Source: Paucibacter sediminis (lineage in GTDB: Bacteria > Pseudomonadota > Gammaproteobacteria > Burkholderiales > Burkholderiaceae_C). Taken from it: 64,000 bases of DNA. The notes under the pieces were generated by a model. It searched no databases, was not told where the DNA came from, and worked only from the letters and a program-made list of their open reading frames with translations. This document shows positions 1 to 9,778 of this stretch, in pieces; the first letter of the stretch is position 1; the number at the start of each line of letters is the position of its first letter. The stretch is taken from NCBI RefSeq assembly GCF_030254645.1, contig NZ_CP116346.1:2026001-2090000 (forward strand), in the 5' to 3' direction. The position numbers were made by a program, and so were the translations under genes.

Positions 1-1041
1 TCACAGATCACCTCGTGGATGTGGGCCCTGGGCCTGGGCATGGGCATCACCAGCCTCGGGCTGTCGCTGTGGACGCGCCAGCCGGTGCTGACCGCCTGGT
101 CCACGCCCGGCGCGGCGCTGCTGGCCGGCACCGCCGGCATCAGCATGCCCGAGGCCATCGGCGCCTTCATGGTGTGCGGCGCGCTGATCCTGCTGGCCGG
201 CCTCACCAAGGCCTTCGAGCGCGTGATGGATCGCATCCCGGTGGCGGTGGCCTCGGCGCTGCTGGCCGGCGTGCTGGCGCGCTTCGGCCTGGACGCGGTG
301 GCCAGCGTGAAGACCGCCCCCACGCTGGTGCTGGTGATGGCGGCCGTCTACCTGGCCGGGCGGCGCTGGTGGCCGCGCTATGCGGTGCCCGCCGTGCTGC
401 TGGCCGGCGTGGCGGTGGCGGCGGGGCAGGGGCGTTTGCACATGAGCGAGGTGCAGTGGGCCTGGGCCCAGCCGGTCTGGACCAGCCCGCGCTTCAGCAT
501 GGCGGCGCTGATCGGCGTGGCGCTGCCGCTCTTTCTCGTCACCATGGCCTCGCAGAACCTGCCCGGCGTGGCGGCCCAGCGCGCCTCGGGCTACCAGACG
601 CCGATCTCGCCCAGCATCAGCACCACCGGCCTGGCGACCCTGCTGCTGGCCCCCTTTGGCGGCTATGCCTTCAACCTCGCGGCCATCACGGCGGCGATCT
701 GCATGGGGCGCGAGGCGCACGAAGACCCGCGGCGCCGCTACACCGCCGCCGCCATGGCCGGCGTGTTCTACATCGCCCTGGGCCTGGCCGGCGGCGCGGT
801 GGTGGGCCTGCTGGCGGCCTTCCCGCGCGAGCTGGTGGCGGCGGTGGCAGGTCTTGCCCTGCTGGGCACCATCGCCGGGGGCCTGGCCGCGGCGCTGAAG
901 GAGGAAAAGCACCGCGATGCCGCCATCCTGACCTTTCTGGTCACGCTCTCGGGGGTGGCCATGCTGGGCATAGGCTCGGCCTTCTGGGGCGTGGTGGCGG
1001 GCACGGTTTCTCTTTTGGTGCAACACTTCCGAGGCAAGTAA
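1..1041 (+). CDS. benE: BenE family benzoate/H+ symporter, 5' end cut by window
   Basis: The frame is open from base 1, so the true start lies upstream. The 346 visible residues are almost all hydrophobic helices, with the SWMWALGLGMG opening and a QNLPG...ISPSISTTGLATLLLAPFGGYAFNLAAITAAI block typical of the BenE family of inner-membrane benzoate-type transporters. The C-terminus looks complete. No benzoate catabolic genes are beside it; gshB follows after 22 bases and may be co-transcribed. Substrate is inferred from the family only. Confidence 0.85.
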   Translation, partial: SQITSWMWALGLGMGITSLGLSLWTRQPVLTAWSTPGAALLAGTAGISMPEAIGAFMVCGALILLAGLTKAFERVMDRIPVAVASALLAGVLARFGLDAVASVKTAPTLVLVMAAVYLAGRRWWPRYAVPAVLLAGVAVAAGQGRLHMSEVQWAWAQPVWTSPRFSMAALIGVALPLFLVTMASQNLPGVAAQRASGYQTPISPSISTTGLATLLLAPFGGYAFNLAAITAAICMGREAHEDPRRRYTAAAMAGVFYIALGLAGGAVVGLLAAFPRELVAAVAGLALLGTIAGGLAAALKEEKHRDAAILTFLVTLSGVAMLGIGSAFWGVVAGTVSLLVQHFRGK

Positions 1042-1063
1042 ATCATCCGCAGCCAGAGCCACC

Positions 1064-2008
1064 ATGAAGATCCTGTTCGTCGCCGACCCGCTTGAATCCT
1101 TCAAGACCTACAAGGACACCACCTTCGCGATGATGCGCGAGGCCGCCAGGCGTGGCCATGAGCTGTGGGCCTGCGAGCCCGCCGACCTGGTCTGGCGCGC
1201 CGGTGGCCGGGTGGTGGCGCGCGCGGCGCGTGCCATCACGCTCACCGGCGATGCGCATGCCTGGTTCAGCGTGGTGGCCACCGCCGAGCTGGCGCTGGCC
1301 GATACCCAGGCCGTCATCATGCGCAAGGACCCGCCCTTCGACAGCGAGTATTTCTACGCCACCCATCTGCTGGGCCAGGCCGAGCGCGAGGGCGCGCGCG
1401 TCTTCAACAAGCCCGCGGCGCTGCGCGACCATCCCGAGAAGCTCGCCATCCTGGAGTTTCCGCAGTTCATCGCGCCCACCCTGGTGACGCGCAGCGAGGC
1501 CGCGATCCGCGCCTTCCATGCCGAGCAGGGCGACGTCATCCTGAAGCCCCTGGACGGCATGGGCGGCATGGGCATCTTCCGCGTGCCGGCCGATGGCCTC
1601 AACCTCGGCGCCATCATCGAGACCCTCAACAAGGGCGGCGCCGAGACCGTGATGGTGCAGCGCTACCTGCCCGCCATCAAGGAGGGCGACAAGCGCGTGC
1701 TGGTGATCGGGGGGCAGGTCGTGCCCTTCTGCCTGGCGCGCATCCCGCAGGGCGGCGAGGTGCGCGGCAACCTGGCGGCGGGCGGCAAGGGCGTGGCCCA
1801 GCCGATCAGCGCGCGCGACCGCGAGATCGCCGAAACCCTGGGTCCGATCCTGGCCGCGCGCGGCCTGCTGTTGGTGGGCCTGGACGTGATCGGCGATTGC
1901 CTCACCGAGATCAACGTCACCAGCCCCACCTGCTTCCAGGAGATCACCGACCAGACCGGCTTCGACGTGCCGAAGATGTTTGTCGACGCGCTGGAGCGCA
2001 GCCTCTGA
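1064..2008 (+). CDS. gshB: Glutathione synthetase
   Basis: A 314-residue cytoplasmic ATP-grasp enzyme that joins gamma-glutamylcysteine and glycine to make glutathione. The N-terminal MKILFVADPLESFKTYKDTT, the glycine-rich ATP-grasp loop DGMGGMGIF near residues 165-173 and the NVTSPTCFQEI segment near the C-terminus are family hallmarks, and the length is normal. ATG at 1064 matches the family N-terminus. The start of the next gene lies 2 bases past the stop. Glutathione also feeds the frmA-fghA pathway 3 kb downstream. Confidence 0.95.
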   Translation: MKILFVADPLESFKTYKDTTFAMMREAARRGHELWACEPADLVWRAGGRVVARAARAITLTGDAHAWFSVVATAELALADTQAVIMRKDPPFDSEYFYATHLLGQAEREGARVFNKPAALRDHPEKLAILEFPQFIAPTLVTRSEAAIRAFHAEQGDVILKPLDGMGGMGIFRVPADGLNLGAIIETLNKGGAETVMVQRYLPAIKEGDKRVLVIGGQVVPFCLARIPQGGEVRGNLAAGGKGVAQPISARDREIAETLGPILAARGLLLVGLDVIGDCLTEINVTSPTCFQEITDQTGFDVPKMFVDALERSL

Positions 2009-2010
2009 CG

Positions 2011-4155
2011 ATGATCAGCCGCCTGACGGCCGCCCAGCTCAACGGCCTCACCGTGGCCCTGGGCGTGGCGCTGGTGCAGGCGCTGCTGAGCGCGGTGTTC
2101 GGCGCCGACGTGGGCCTGGCGGCGGCCGGCGGCGCGGTCTGCGCCAGCCTCACCGATGTGCCCAACCCGCCCCAGCGGGTGCTGCGGCGCTTGGTCCCCG
2201 CGGCCCTGCTGGGGGCGCTGGTGACGCTGGCCGTGGGCCTGCTGCGCGAGTCGCCGCCACTGATGACGGCGCTGATCGCGCTCACCGCCTTCGTCACGCT
2301 GATGACGATGGCCTGGGGGCCGCGCGCCGGGCCGCTCTCCTTCTCGGGCGTGCTGGCCCTGGTGTTCGCGATGGCCTGGGAAGACCCGCTGACGCGGCTG
2401 GAGGCGCTCCAGCATGCCGGCTGGGTGCTGCTGGGCGCCTCGCTCTATGCCTTGTGGGCGCGCAGCACCGCCTGGCTGCTGCGCCGCCGCTACCGCGATC
2501 TGGCGATTGCGGAGGCGATGCGCGCCTGCGCGCGTCGCCTGCATTCGCGCGCCGCCCGCATCGCCGGCGAGGCGTTGGCCGAGGGCCCCAGCATGCGCGC
2601 CTCGATCCGCGACGACGTGGCGCTGGCCGATGCCTTGCAGGCCGCGCGCGATCAGGTGTTCGCCGCCCGGCCCTCGGTGCAGAGCCGCCGCCAGGTCGAT
2701 CTGGTGTTAGGCCTGATCGAGCTGCGCGACCTGCTGCTGGCAAGCCGCCTGGACATCCCGCTGCTGGGCGAGGACGCGGCCGGCCTGGCCTGGCGCGCCG
2801 CCCTGGCCATCACCCTGCGCCAGCTGGCCGACGCGCTGGACGGCATGGCCGCCGCGGTGGGGCGAACAGGCGCCGCCTGCCCGGCGATCTCCGCGCAGGG
2901 CTGGCGCGACGAGCTGGCCGGGCGCCTGGCCGCCGTGCCCGCCGCAGCCGACGATGCGCGCCACCATCTGCTGGCCGCGCTGCAGTCGCGCCTGGGTCAT
3001 ATGCTGGACGACGTGGCGCAGATGGCCGAGCGCCTGGCCGGGCCCGACCGCGCCGCCACCCTGACGCCCGCGCAGCTGCAGCAGTTCGTCTCGCCCGAGG
3101 GCTGGCCGCTGGCGGCGCTGAAGACGCACTGGACCCTGCAGTCCGGCGTGCTGCGCCATGCGCTGCGCGGCACGCTGGCGCTCTCCTGCGCCTATGCGCT
3201 GGGCCTGGTGCTGCCCTGGGCGGCGCATCCGCACTGGCTGGTGCTGAGCGTGGCGGTGGTGCTGCGCGGCAATCTGGAGCAGACCCTCGCGCGCCGCAAC
3301 GAACGCATCATCGGCACCGTGATCGGCTGCCTGCTGGTGCTGGCGCTGGCCCAGGTGCACAGCCATGCCCTGCTGGCCCTGGCCTTCATCGCCGCGGTGG
3401 GCACGGCCCATGCCTACGTGAACGTGCGCTACCGCGTGGCCGCCACGGCCGCCACCCTGATGGCCCTGCTGCAGCCGCTGCTGCTGGCGCCCGGCAGCAG
3501 CCCGGCGGTGGGCGAGCGGCTGGCGGACACGGTGCTGGGCGCGCTGCTGGCCTGGGCCTTCTGCTTCGTGTTGCCGGCCTGGGAGCGCCGCACCCTGGGC
3601 CGGCTGGCGCTGCAGCTGTGCGGCGCCCTGGCGCGCCATGCCGCCAATGTGCTGCGCTGGGCGCCCGGCGTGCATCAGCAGCAGGTGCAGCAGCAGCTGG
3701 CGCAGCGCCTGAGCCGCCAGCAGGCCTATGCCGCGCTGGCGGCGCTGGCCGCGGCCGGCCAGCGCACCCGCGTGGAGCCCGAGCATGTGCGCGTGCCCGA
3801 TGCGCATGTCGAGGCCCTGCTGACGCATGGCTACCGCCTGATGGCCCTGCTGGGCGCCGTGCAGACCCTGCTGAACCGGCGCGCCGAACGCCTGGACGAG
3901 GTCGAGGCCAGCCGGGCGCTGCAGCAGACCCTGCAGGCCTGCGTGGGCACGCTCAGGCTGGAGGCCCTGGCAGGGCAAGACCCGACCCCACCGAAGCTGG
4001 AAACCACCGAGGACGATTGGCCCGAGCACCGCGCCGACGTCAGCCTCACCCCCTGGCTGCTGCGCCGCCTGCGCCTGTGCGAGCGCGAGGCGCATTGGCT
4101 GGCGAGCGCGGTGCGCCAGCTGCGCGCCGATTTGAACGCTGATCCGCGCGCCTGA
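2011..4155 (+). CDS. FUSC family (YccS/fusaric acid resistance-like) membrane protein
   Basis: A 714-residue protein with an N-terminal block of about six membrane helices (residues about 10-165), a long helical cytoplasmic part, and a second helix block (about 385-530), the doubled layout of the FUSC/YccS family linked to efflux of aromatic acids. ATG at 2011 is chosen because it follows the gshB stop by two bases and gives the expected hydrophobic N-terminus; the open frame continues upstream only as an overlap of gshB. The last part is helical and rich in Arg and Leu. Substrate unknown. The stop abuts the stop of the convergent CBS gene. Confidence 0.8.
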   Translation: MISRLTAAQLNGLTVALGVALVQALLSAVFGADVGLAAAGGAVCASLTDVPNPPQRVLRRLVPAALLGALVTLAVGLLRESPPLMTALIALTAFVTLMTMAWGPRAGPLSFSGVLALVFAMAWEDPLTRLEALQHAGWVLLGASLYALWARSTAWLLRRRYRDLAIAEAMRACARRLHSRAARIAGEALAEGPSMRASIRDDVALADALQAARDQVFAARPSVQSRRQVDLVLGLIELRDLLLASRLDIPLLGEDAAGLAWRAALAITLRQLADALDGMAAAVGRTGAACPAISAQGWRDELAGRLAAVPAAADDARHHLLAALQSRLGHMLDDVAQMAERLAGPDRAATLTPAQLQQFVSPEGWPLAALKTHWTLQSGVLRHALRGTLALSCAYALGLVLPWAAHPHWLVLSVAVVLRGNLEQTLARRNERIIGTVIGCLLVLALAQVHSHALLALAFIAAVGTAHAYVNVRYRVAATAATLMALLQPLLLAPGSSPAVGERLADTVLGALLAWAFCFVLPAWERRTLGRLALQLCGALARHAANVLRWAPGVHQQQVQQQLAQRLSRQQAYAALAALAAAGQRTRVEPEHVRVPDAHVEALLTHGYRLMALLGAVQTLLNRRAERLDEVEASRALQQTLQACVGTLRLEALAGQDPTPPKLETTEDDWPEHRADVSLTPWLLRRLRLCEREAHWLASAVRQLRADLNADPRA

Positions 4156-4563
4156 TCAGCGCGGCGCCAGCGCCCGCAGCACGTCGCGCCAGGTGACGAT
4201 GCCCACCGGCTTGAGGTCCTCCACCACGATGGGCAGGCAGGAGATGCCATGCTCCAGGAACAGTCGGATCGCGTCGCCGACGGGGTCCTCGGGCCGCAGC
4301 GTCAGCGGCTTGCGGCTCATCACCTGGTGCACGCGCTTGTTGAGCGTGGCGAGGTCGCGCGTCGTCTCCACCATGGTGCCGACATAGGGGCTGATGGCGC
4401 GCAGCAGGTCGCGGTCGGAGACCACGCCGAACAAGCGCCCTTCCTCCACCACCAGCAGATGGTGGAAGCTGGAACTGTCGAAGATCTCCTTCACCGTGGC
4501 CAGGCTGTCGTCCAGCTCCACCGTCACCAGGTTGCTGGACATCAGGTCGTGCATGCGCGTCAT
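4156..4563 (-). CDS. Two-CBS-domain protein
   Basis: A 135-residue protein made only of two CBS domains (about residues 5-60 and 75-133), with typical endings GVVSDRDLLRAI and GIVTWRDVLRAL. CBS pairs bind adenine nucleotides and act as sensors or regulators; no effector domain is attached, so the partner is unknown. It is divergent from frmA across 90 bases and its stop touches that of the FUSC gene. A regulatory role toward frmA is possible but only suggested by position. Confidence 0.85.
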   Translation of the reverse strand: MTRMHDLMSSNLVTVELDDSLATVKEIFDSSSFHHLLVVEEGRLFGVVSDRDLLRAISPYVGTMVETTRDLATLNKRVHQVMSRKPLTLRPEDPVGDAIRLFLEHGISCLPIVVEDLKPVGIVTWRDVLRALAPR

Positions 4564-4653
4564 CTTGTGCTGCTCCCCGCGCCATCCCGCGGCGCGGGCA
4601 GATTGTCGCGCGTCCGTTTATGCTGCGCCTCGCATCTTCACTGGAGTAGCCCC

Positions 4654-5763
<1,110 letters not shown>

Positions 5764-5764
5764 G

Positions 5765-6604
5765 ATGGCGGCCGAGCTGCTCAGCGAGCACGCCTGCTTT
5801 GGCGGCCGGCAGCGTTTCCTGCGCCATGCCTCGGCCGAGATCGGCCTGCCGATGCGCTACGCGCTCTACCTGCCACCGCGGCCGCGCGCGCTGCTGCTGT
5901 ATCTGGCCGGCCTCACCTGCACCGAGGAGACCTTTGCCATCAAGGCCGGGGCCCAGCGCCTGGCGGCCGAGCTGGGCCTGGCCCTCTTGACACCCGACAC
6001 CAGCCCGCGCGGCGCGCAAGCCGCCGGCGAGGATGCGGCCTGGGACTTCGGCGTCGGCGCCGGCTTCTACCTCGACGCCACCCAGCAGCCTTGGGCCAGG
6101 CACTGGCGCATGGAAAGCTATCTGATGCGCGAACTGCTGCCGCAGGTGCAGGCCGAGCTGGGCCTGGGGCCCGAGCGCAGCGGCATCTTCGGCCACTCGA
6201 TGGGCGGCCATGGCGCGCTCACCCTGGCGCTGCGCCACCCGGGCGCGTTCCGCTCACTTTCAGCGTTCGCGCCGATCTGCGCGCCCATGCAATGCCCCTG
6301 GGGGCACAAGGCGTTCGGCGGCTACCTGGGCGCCGAGCGCAGCGCCTGGGCGGCGCACGATGCCAGCGCCCTGATGGCGGCGCTGCCGGCCGCGCCCTAT
6401 CCGGGCGGCATCCTGATCGACCAGGGCTTGAGCGACCAGTTCCTCGCCGAGCAGCTCCATCCGGACGCTTTCGAGGCCGCCTGCGCCGCGGTGGGTCAGC
6501 CGCTGCGCCTGCGCCGCCATGCCGGCTACGACCACGGCTACTACTTCATCGCGAGCTTCGTGGACGAGCATTTGCGCCACCACGCGGCCCAGCTGCTGCC
6601 CTGA
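5765..6604 (+). CDS. fghA: S-formylglutathione hydrolase
   Basis: A 279-residue alpha/beta hydrolase of the esterase D type that releases formate and glutathione from S-formylglutathione. The nucleophile is Ser145 in GHSMGG, preceded by the family segments AGLTCTEETF and TSPRG; the acid is probably the Asp in QGLSDQF and the histidine that in YDHGYYFI. Length is normal. It completes formaldehyde detoxification with frmA. Confidence 0.95.
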   Translation: MAAELLSEHACFGGRQRFLRHASAEIGLPMRYALYLPPRPRALLLYLAGLTCTEETFAIKAGAQRLAAELGLALLTPDTSPRGAQAAGEDAAWDFGVGAGFYLDATQQPWARHWRMESYLMRELLPQVQAELGLGPERSGIFGHSMGGHGALTLALRHPGAFRSLSAFAPICAPMQCPWGHKAFGGYLGAERSAWAAHDASALMAALPAAPYPGGILIDQGLSDQFLAEQLHPDAFEAACAAVGQPLRLRRHAGYDHGYYFIASFVDEHLRHHAAQLLP

Positions 6605-6611
6605 GCCAGCC

Positions 6612-7073
6612 TCACTCCAGGCGGCGCACGCGTGCCGTCTCGTTGGAGCCTTCGAACTCCATCATGAAGGAGCCCATCGCGGCGCGGCGTACCAGCACCT
6701 TGGGGCTCTTCAGTCGCAACACTGCCGAGCTGCCGTCGATCACCATCCAGGCCTGGCCATTGGCCAGGCGGATCACGCTCTTCGGGCCCCAGCCGTCGAA
6801 GGGGCCATCGATGCGGCTTTCCACCGCATCGGCCTCGGCCTTGAGCTGGCGCCGCTCCAGGCCGAAGGTGTCGGCCTTGGGCTCCGCCGGGGCCACCGCC
6901 TTGGGCACAGCGGCCGCCGGCGCAGCTGCCGCGGGCGTTGCCAGGGCGATGCCGTCATAACAAGCCAAGCGTGCGTCCTTGTCGGCGATGCCGCGGCAGC
7001 GCTGCAGCTCGGACTGCTGCGCACAAGCCGTGCCGGATGCGAGGGCCAGGGCGATCATCAGGGCGTTTTTCAT
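6612..7073 (-). CDS. Small exported protein with a CRGIxDxxARLxCYD motif
   Basis: 153 residues. The first 18 form a clear Sec signal peptide ending in ACAQ. The mature start carries RCRGIADKDARLACYDGIA, a two-cysteine motif seen in several small periplasmic proteins and in some type VI secretion accessory proteins; the pair may form a disulfide. An Ala/Pro linker (about residues 47-70) separates it from a C-terminal part resembling a small beta domain. No type VI genes are nearby. Function unknown. It is convergent with fghA. Confidence 0.6.
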   Translation of the reverse strand: MKNALMIALALASGTACAQQSELQRCRGIADKDARLACYDGIALATPAAAAPAAAVPKAVAPAEPKADTFGLERRQLKAEADAVESRIDGPFDGWGPKSVIRLANGQAWMVIDGSSAVLRLKSPKVLVRRAAMGSFMMEFEGSNETARVRRLE

Positions 7074-7127
7074 CTGCGGGGCATGTCGGGTTGGCGATGC
7101 CCGGCAGCATAACGCCGAAGCGCCGGA

Positions 7128-7577
7128 CTACTTGCTCAGCAGGGCCACGGCGCCGTTGCCGGTGGGCGAATCGGGATCGCTGAAATGCACGGCAAAGGCG
7201 AACAGCTGCTCGCTGGCGTTGTCGTTGTTGCAGTCGATGGCGCGCACGGCGCGCTTCAGCGCATGGTGGTAGCCGCGCGGGCCGGCGCTGGTGTCGACGC
7301 GGCCGACGCTGCCGCCCTTGAGGCGGAACTGCACGCGCACGGTGCCCTCTTGCTCGACGCGCGACCAGGCGGTGGAGAGCGCCTCCTGCAATTCGACGGC
7401 GGCCGCCGGGCAGACGCTGAGCACGTCGGTGCGGGCCATCTCGAAGGCCTTGTTGCCGGTGACTTCAACGCGCTTCAGGTCCTGCGTGCCGCCGCTGTCG
7501 GCGCTGGCAAGGCCGGTGAAGAAGGTCATGGCGGTGGCGGCCAGCAGGCTGGATGCGAGGGTGGTGTTGCGATTCAT
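7128..7577 (-). CDS. Small exported hypothetical protein
   Basis: 149 residues when started at the ATG at 7577, which has a GGAG box just upstream and gives a good signal peptide (MNRNTTLASSLLAATAM... ending near ASA). The longer open frame to 7646 would put charged residues before the signal and is not preferred. The mature part contains VQFRLKGGSVGRVDTS, a phrase like the C-terminal fold of TonB/energy-transducing or AMIN-type small domains, plus two cysteines (VCPAAA and IDCNND). Function unknown. Confidence 0.55.
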   Translation of the reverse strand: MNRNTTLASSLLAATAMTFFTGLASADSGGTQDLKRVEVTGNKAFEMARTDVLSVCPAAAVELQEALSTAWSRVEQEGTVRVQFRLKGGSVGRVDTSAGPRGYHHALKRAVRAIDCNNDNASEQLFAFAVHFSDPDSPTGNGAVALLSK

Positions 7578-7787
7578 GATGACTCCGTTGCTGAGGGTTG
7601 AGGCGGCGGTCTGCCGGCTGTTGAGCCGTCCAATGTCCGCGCTCAATTCAGATTAGGCAGAGGGCCCGGCGCGACCAAGCCGGAGTCGACCAAGCAGCGG
7701 ATTGCGCGGACGGTTTGCCGGATTCCAGCGACGAACGGAGTTGGGGTGCCAGCGCGGCCTAGGGGCGGGCCCGCATGACTTCTTTCC

Positions 7788-7806
7788 GGGGTCAGGTCTT
7801 GCCTGA
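7788..7806. repeat. GGGTCAGGTCTTGC word in a small dyad
   Basis: The 14-base word at 7789-7802 recurs exactly at 43960-43973 and 63763-63776 and inverted at 40008-40021, with a 12-base version at 31078-31089; those four are inside genes. Here alone it is intergenic and part of TCAGG-N5-CCTGA. It recalls the ends of some REP elements, from memory only. Confidence 0.35.
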
Positions 7807-7814
7807 TGGTGCGT

Positions 7815-7832
7815 CCATGACCATGGTCATGG
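7815..7832. promoter_or_regulatory. Perfect 18-base palindrome
   Basis: CCATGACCATGGTCATGG reads the same on both strands with no spacer. It lies 238 bases upstream of the exported-protein start and 65 bases past the monooxygenase stop. It could be an operator or a hairpin; nothing in the sequence identifies the binding protein. Confidence 0.4.
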
Positions 7833-7896
7833 CGGTGCCGGGCCGGGCCGGCCGACCGCGGGGGCAGGCGGCGCGGATGACCTTTGGCATGCGCTC

Positions 7897-9150
7897 TTAG
7901 CGCGTCTGCTGGTGGCCGGCCGCGGCCTTGTAGCGCCGCACCAGCGCGTCGATCTCGGCCGGGTCGATCACGTCCTCCAGCCGCTTGAAGCCGGCCGGTG
8001 CGCGCTCCTCGACCAGATCGAGGATGGCGTCCAGCCCCTCCTGGCGGTTCATCTCGACGATGCGCGCGCACATCGGCAGGCGCTGCGCCTCGTAGGCGTC
8101 GAGCGCCGCTTCCGGCGTGGCGCCCTGCTGCAGGGCCTGGGCCAGGCAGTCGGCATCGAGGATGGCCTGGGTGGCGCCGTTGGAGCCGATCGGGTACATC
8201 GGGTGCGCCGCGTCGCCCAGCAGGGTGATGCGGCCATGGCGCCAGCGCGGCAGGGGGTCGCGGTCCACCATCGGCCATTCCAGCAGCTGGGTGGCGCTGC
8301 GTATCAGGGCCGGCACGTCCAGCCAGTCGAAATGCCAGCTGCCGAAGGTGGGCAGCAGGTCGTCCAGCGAGCCGGGCTTGCTCCAGTCCTCGCGGCTGGG
8401 GGCGCTGAGGCCGCCGCCAAAGCCGTCCTCGCGCAGCCGGCGGTCGCAGATCCAGTTGATCAGCTGCAGCCCGTCCTCGGCCACCGGGGCGATCGGGTAG
8501 ACCACGAACTTGGCGCGCCGGTGGCCGGCCTGCACCATGGTGCGGCCGTCCAGGAAGGGGCGTGCACGGCTGGTGCCGCGCCACATCATCATGCCGTTCC
8601 AGCGCGGTGCGCCCTCGTCGGGATAGAACTGGCGGCGCAGCGCCGAATGGATGCCATCGGCGCCGATCAGCAGATCGGCGCTCAATTCGCTGTGGCTGCC
8701 GTCGCTGGCCTGCAGCTGCGCCACCACGCGCTCGCCCTCGGTGCGCGCGGCCAGCACGCGTTGCCCGCTCAGCAGCCTGGCCTCGCCCAGGCGCTCTGCC
8801 GCCTCGCGCCACAGCAGCAGTTGCAGCTCGCCGCGGTGGATGCTCAGCTGCGGATGGCTGTAGCCGCCGCCCAGCCCGCGCGCATCGCGGTAGATGGCCT
8901 GGCCATGGCGGTTCGCGAACACCAGGGCCGAGGTCGGCACCGCCATCGCCTGCAGCGCCGGCAGCAGACCCAGGCCATCCAGCACCGCCACCGCATGGGG
9001 CAGCAGGTTGATGCCCACGCCCAGCGGCTTGAGCTGCGGCGTGGCCTCGCAGACGCGCACGCGGTGGCCGCGCGCCTGCAGGGCCAGGGCGGCGGTGAGG
9101 CCGCCGATGCCGCCGCCGGCGATCAGGATGTCCAGGGCTTTGTCTTGCAT
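7897..9150 (-). CDS. FAD-dependent aromatic-type monooxygenase
   Basis: 417 residues. The N-terminus has the FAD dinucleotide motif GGGIGG (about residues 11-16), followed by the group A flavoprotein DG segment LLIGADGIHS and the second FAD motif GDAAHPMYPIGSNGATQAILDA. These mark single-component flavin hydroxylases; the sequence looks closest to the PhzS/flavin-dependent oxidoreductase branch. ATG at 9150 is preferred over an upstream start at 9210 because it lies at the usual distance from the motif and outside the operator. Divergent from a MarR regulator; substrate unknown, probably an aromatic. Confidence 0.85.
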   Translation of the reverse strand: MQDKALDILIAGGGIGGLTAALALQARGHRVRVCEATPQLKPLGVGINLLPHAVAVLDGLGLLPALQAMAVPTSALVFANRHGQAIYRDARGLGGGYSHPQLSIHRGELQLLLWREAAERLGEARLLSGQRVLAARTEGERVVAQLQASDGSHSELSADLLIGADGIHSALRRQFYPDEGAPRWNGMMMWRGTSRARPFLDGRTMVQAGHRRAKFVVYPIAPVAEDGLQLINWICDRRLREDGFGGGLSAPSREDWSKPGSLDDLLPTFGSWHFDWLDVPALIRSATQLLEWPMVDRDPLPRWRHGRITLLGDAAHPMYPIGSNGATQAILDADCLAQALQQGATPEAALDAYEAQRLPMCARIVEMNRQEGLDAILDLVEERAPAGFKRLEDVIDPAEIDALVRRYKAAAGHQQTR

Positions 9151-9193
9151 GGCTGTTCTCGGTTTTGCTTGATCTGGGATAAGGGTAAGTGAG

Positions 9194-9214
9194 ATTGTTG
9201 CGCTATGCAACGAT
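9194..9214. promoter_or_regulatory. Probable MarR operator
   Basis: ATTGTTGC-N5-GCAACGAT is a 21-base dyad with 7 of 8 arm positions matching. It sits between the divergent monooxygenase and MarR genes, 16 bases before the marR ATG, where a MarR dimer could control both promoters. Confidence 0.6.
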
Positions 9215-9229
9215 ATTTATCCTGAAGCC

Positions 9230-9778
9230 ATGAGCAAGACGGCAAGTTCCCAAGCGCAGGTTCCCGAGGGGCTGTTGCTGCCCGTGCCCGGGCTCGACTA
9301 CGGCGTGCTGGACGAGCTGCTGGGCTATGCCCTGCGGCGCGCGCAGAACGCGCTCTACCTGGACTTCTACCGCGCCACCGAGGGGCTGGACGTGAGCCCG
9401 CAGCGCTTTGCCGCGCTGGTGCTGGTGGCCCGCAATCCCGGCATGCGCCAGGGCCTGCTGGCCCAGGCGATGGGGCTGCACCGCAGCGGCGCGCTGCGCC
9501 TGACCGATTGGCTGACCGAGCAGGGCTGGGCGGAGCGGCGCGACGATCCCAGCGACGCACGCTCCTGGGGCCTGCACCTGACCGCGCATGGCCGCCGCAC
9601 CCTGGCCAAGCTGGAGCAGCTGGTGCGCGCCCACGACCAGGCCCTGTTGCAGGGCCTGGGCGAGCGCGGCAGCGCCTTGAAGGCCGATCTCGAGCGGCTG
9701 GCCTGGGTGGCCACCGCGGCGGCCCAACCGATTCCACCCGCCAAGCCGACCAAAACCGACAGGAGACCCAAGCCATGA
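9230..9778 (+). CDS. MarR family transcriptional regulator
   Basis: 182 residues with the MarR winged-helix layout: an N-terminal dimer helix (GVLDELLGYALRRAQNALY), an HTH around MRQGLLAQAMGLHRSGALRLTDWLTEQGW and the wing RRDDPSDARSWGLHLTAHG. The C-terminal 15 residues are Pro/Lys rich. Its stop overlaps the next start (ATGA), so it is translated together with the binding-protein gene. It probably represses itself and the divergent monooxygenase through the dyad at 9194-9214, released by an aromatic ligand; the ligand is unknown. Confidence 0.85.
   Translation: MSKTASSQAQVPEGLLLPVPGLDYGVLDELLGYALRRAQNALYLDFYRATEGLDVSPQRFAALVLVARNPGMRQGLLAQAMGLHRSGALRLTDWLTEQGWAERRDDPSDARSWGLHLTAHGRRTLAKLEQLVRAHDQALLQGLGERGSALKADLERLAWVATAAAQPIPPAKPTKTDRRPKP

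Larger units (their letters stand above)
7578..7896. other. 319-base gene-free stretch
   Basis: No convincing gene. It holds two copies of CGACCAAGC (7672-7680 and 7687-7695, period 15), a GGGGTCAGGTCTTGC word inside a small TCAGG-N5-CCTGA dyad (7788-7806) and a perfect 18-base palindrome (7815-7832). It lies upstream of the exported-protein gene and downstream of the monooxygenase gene, both read leftward. Confidence 0.6.

Noticed and set aside
1165-2010. Upstream extension of the FUSC gene
   Set aside because: It only reads gshB in another frame; the protein there has no hydrophobic segments, and ATG 2011 gives the expected start.
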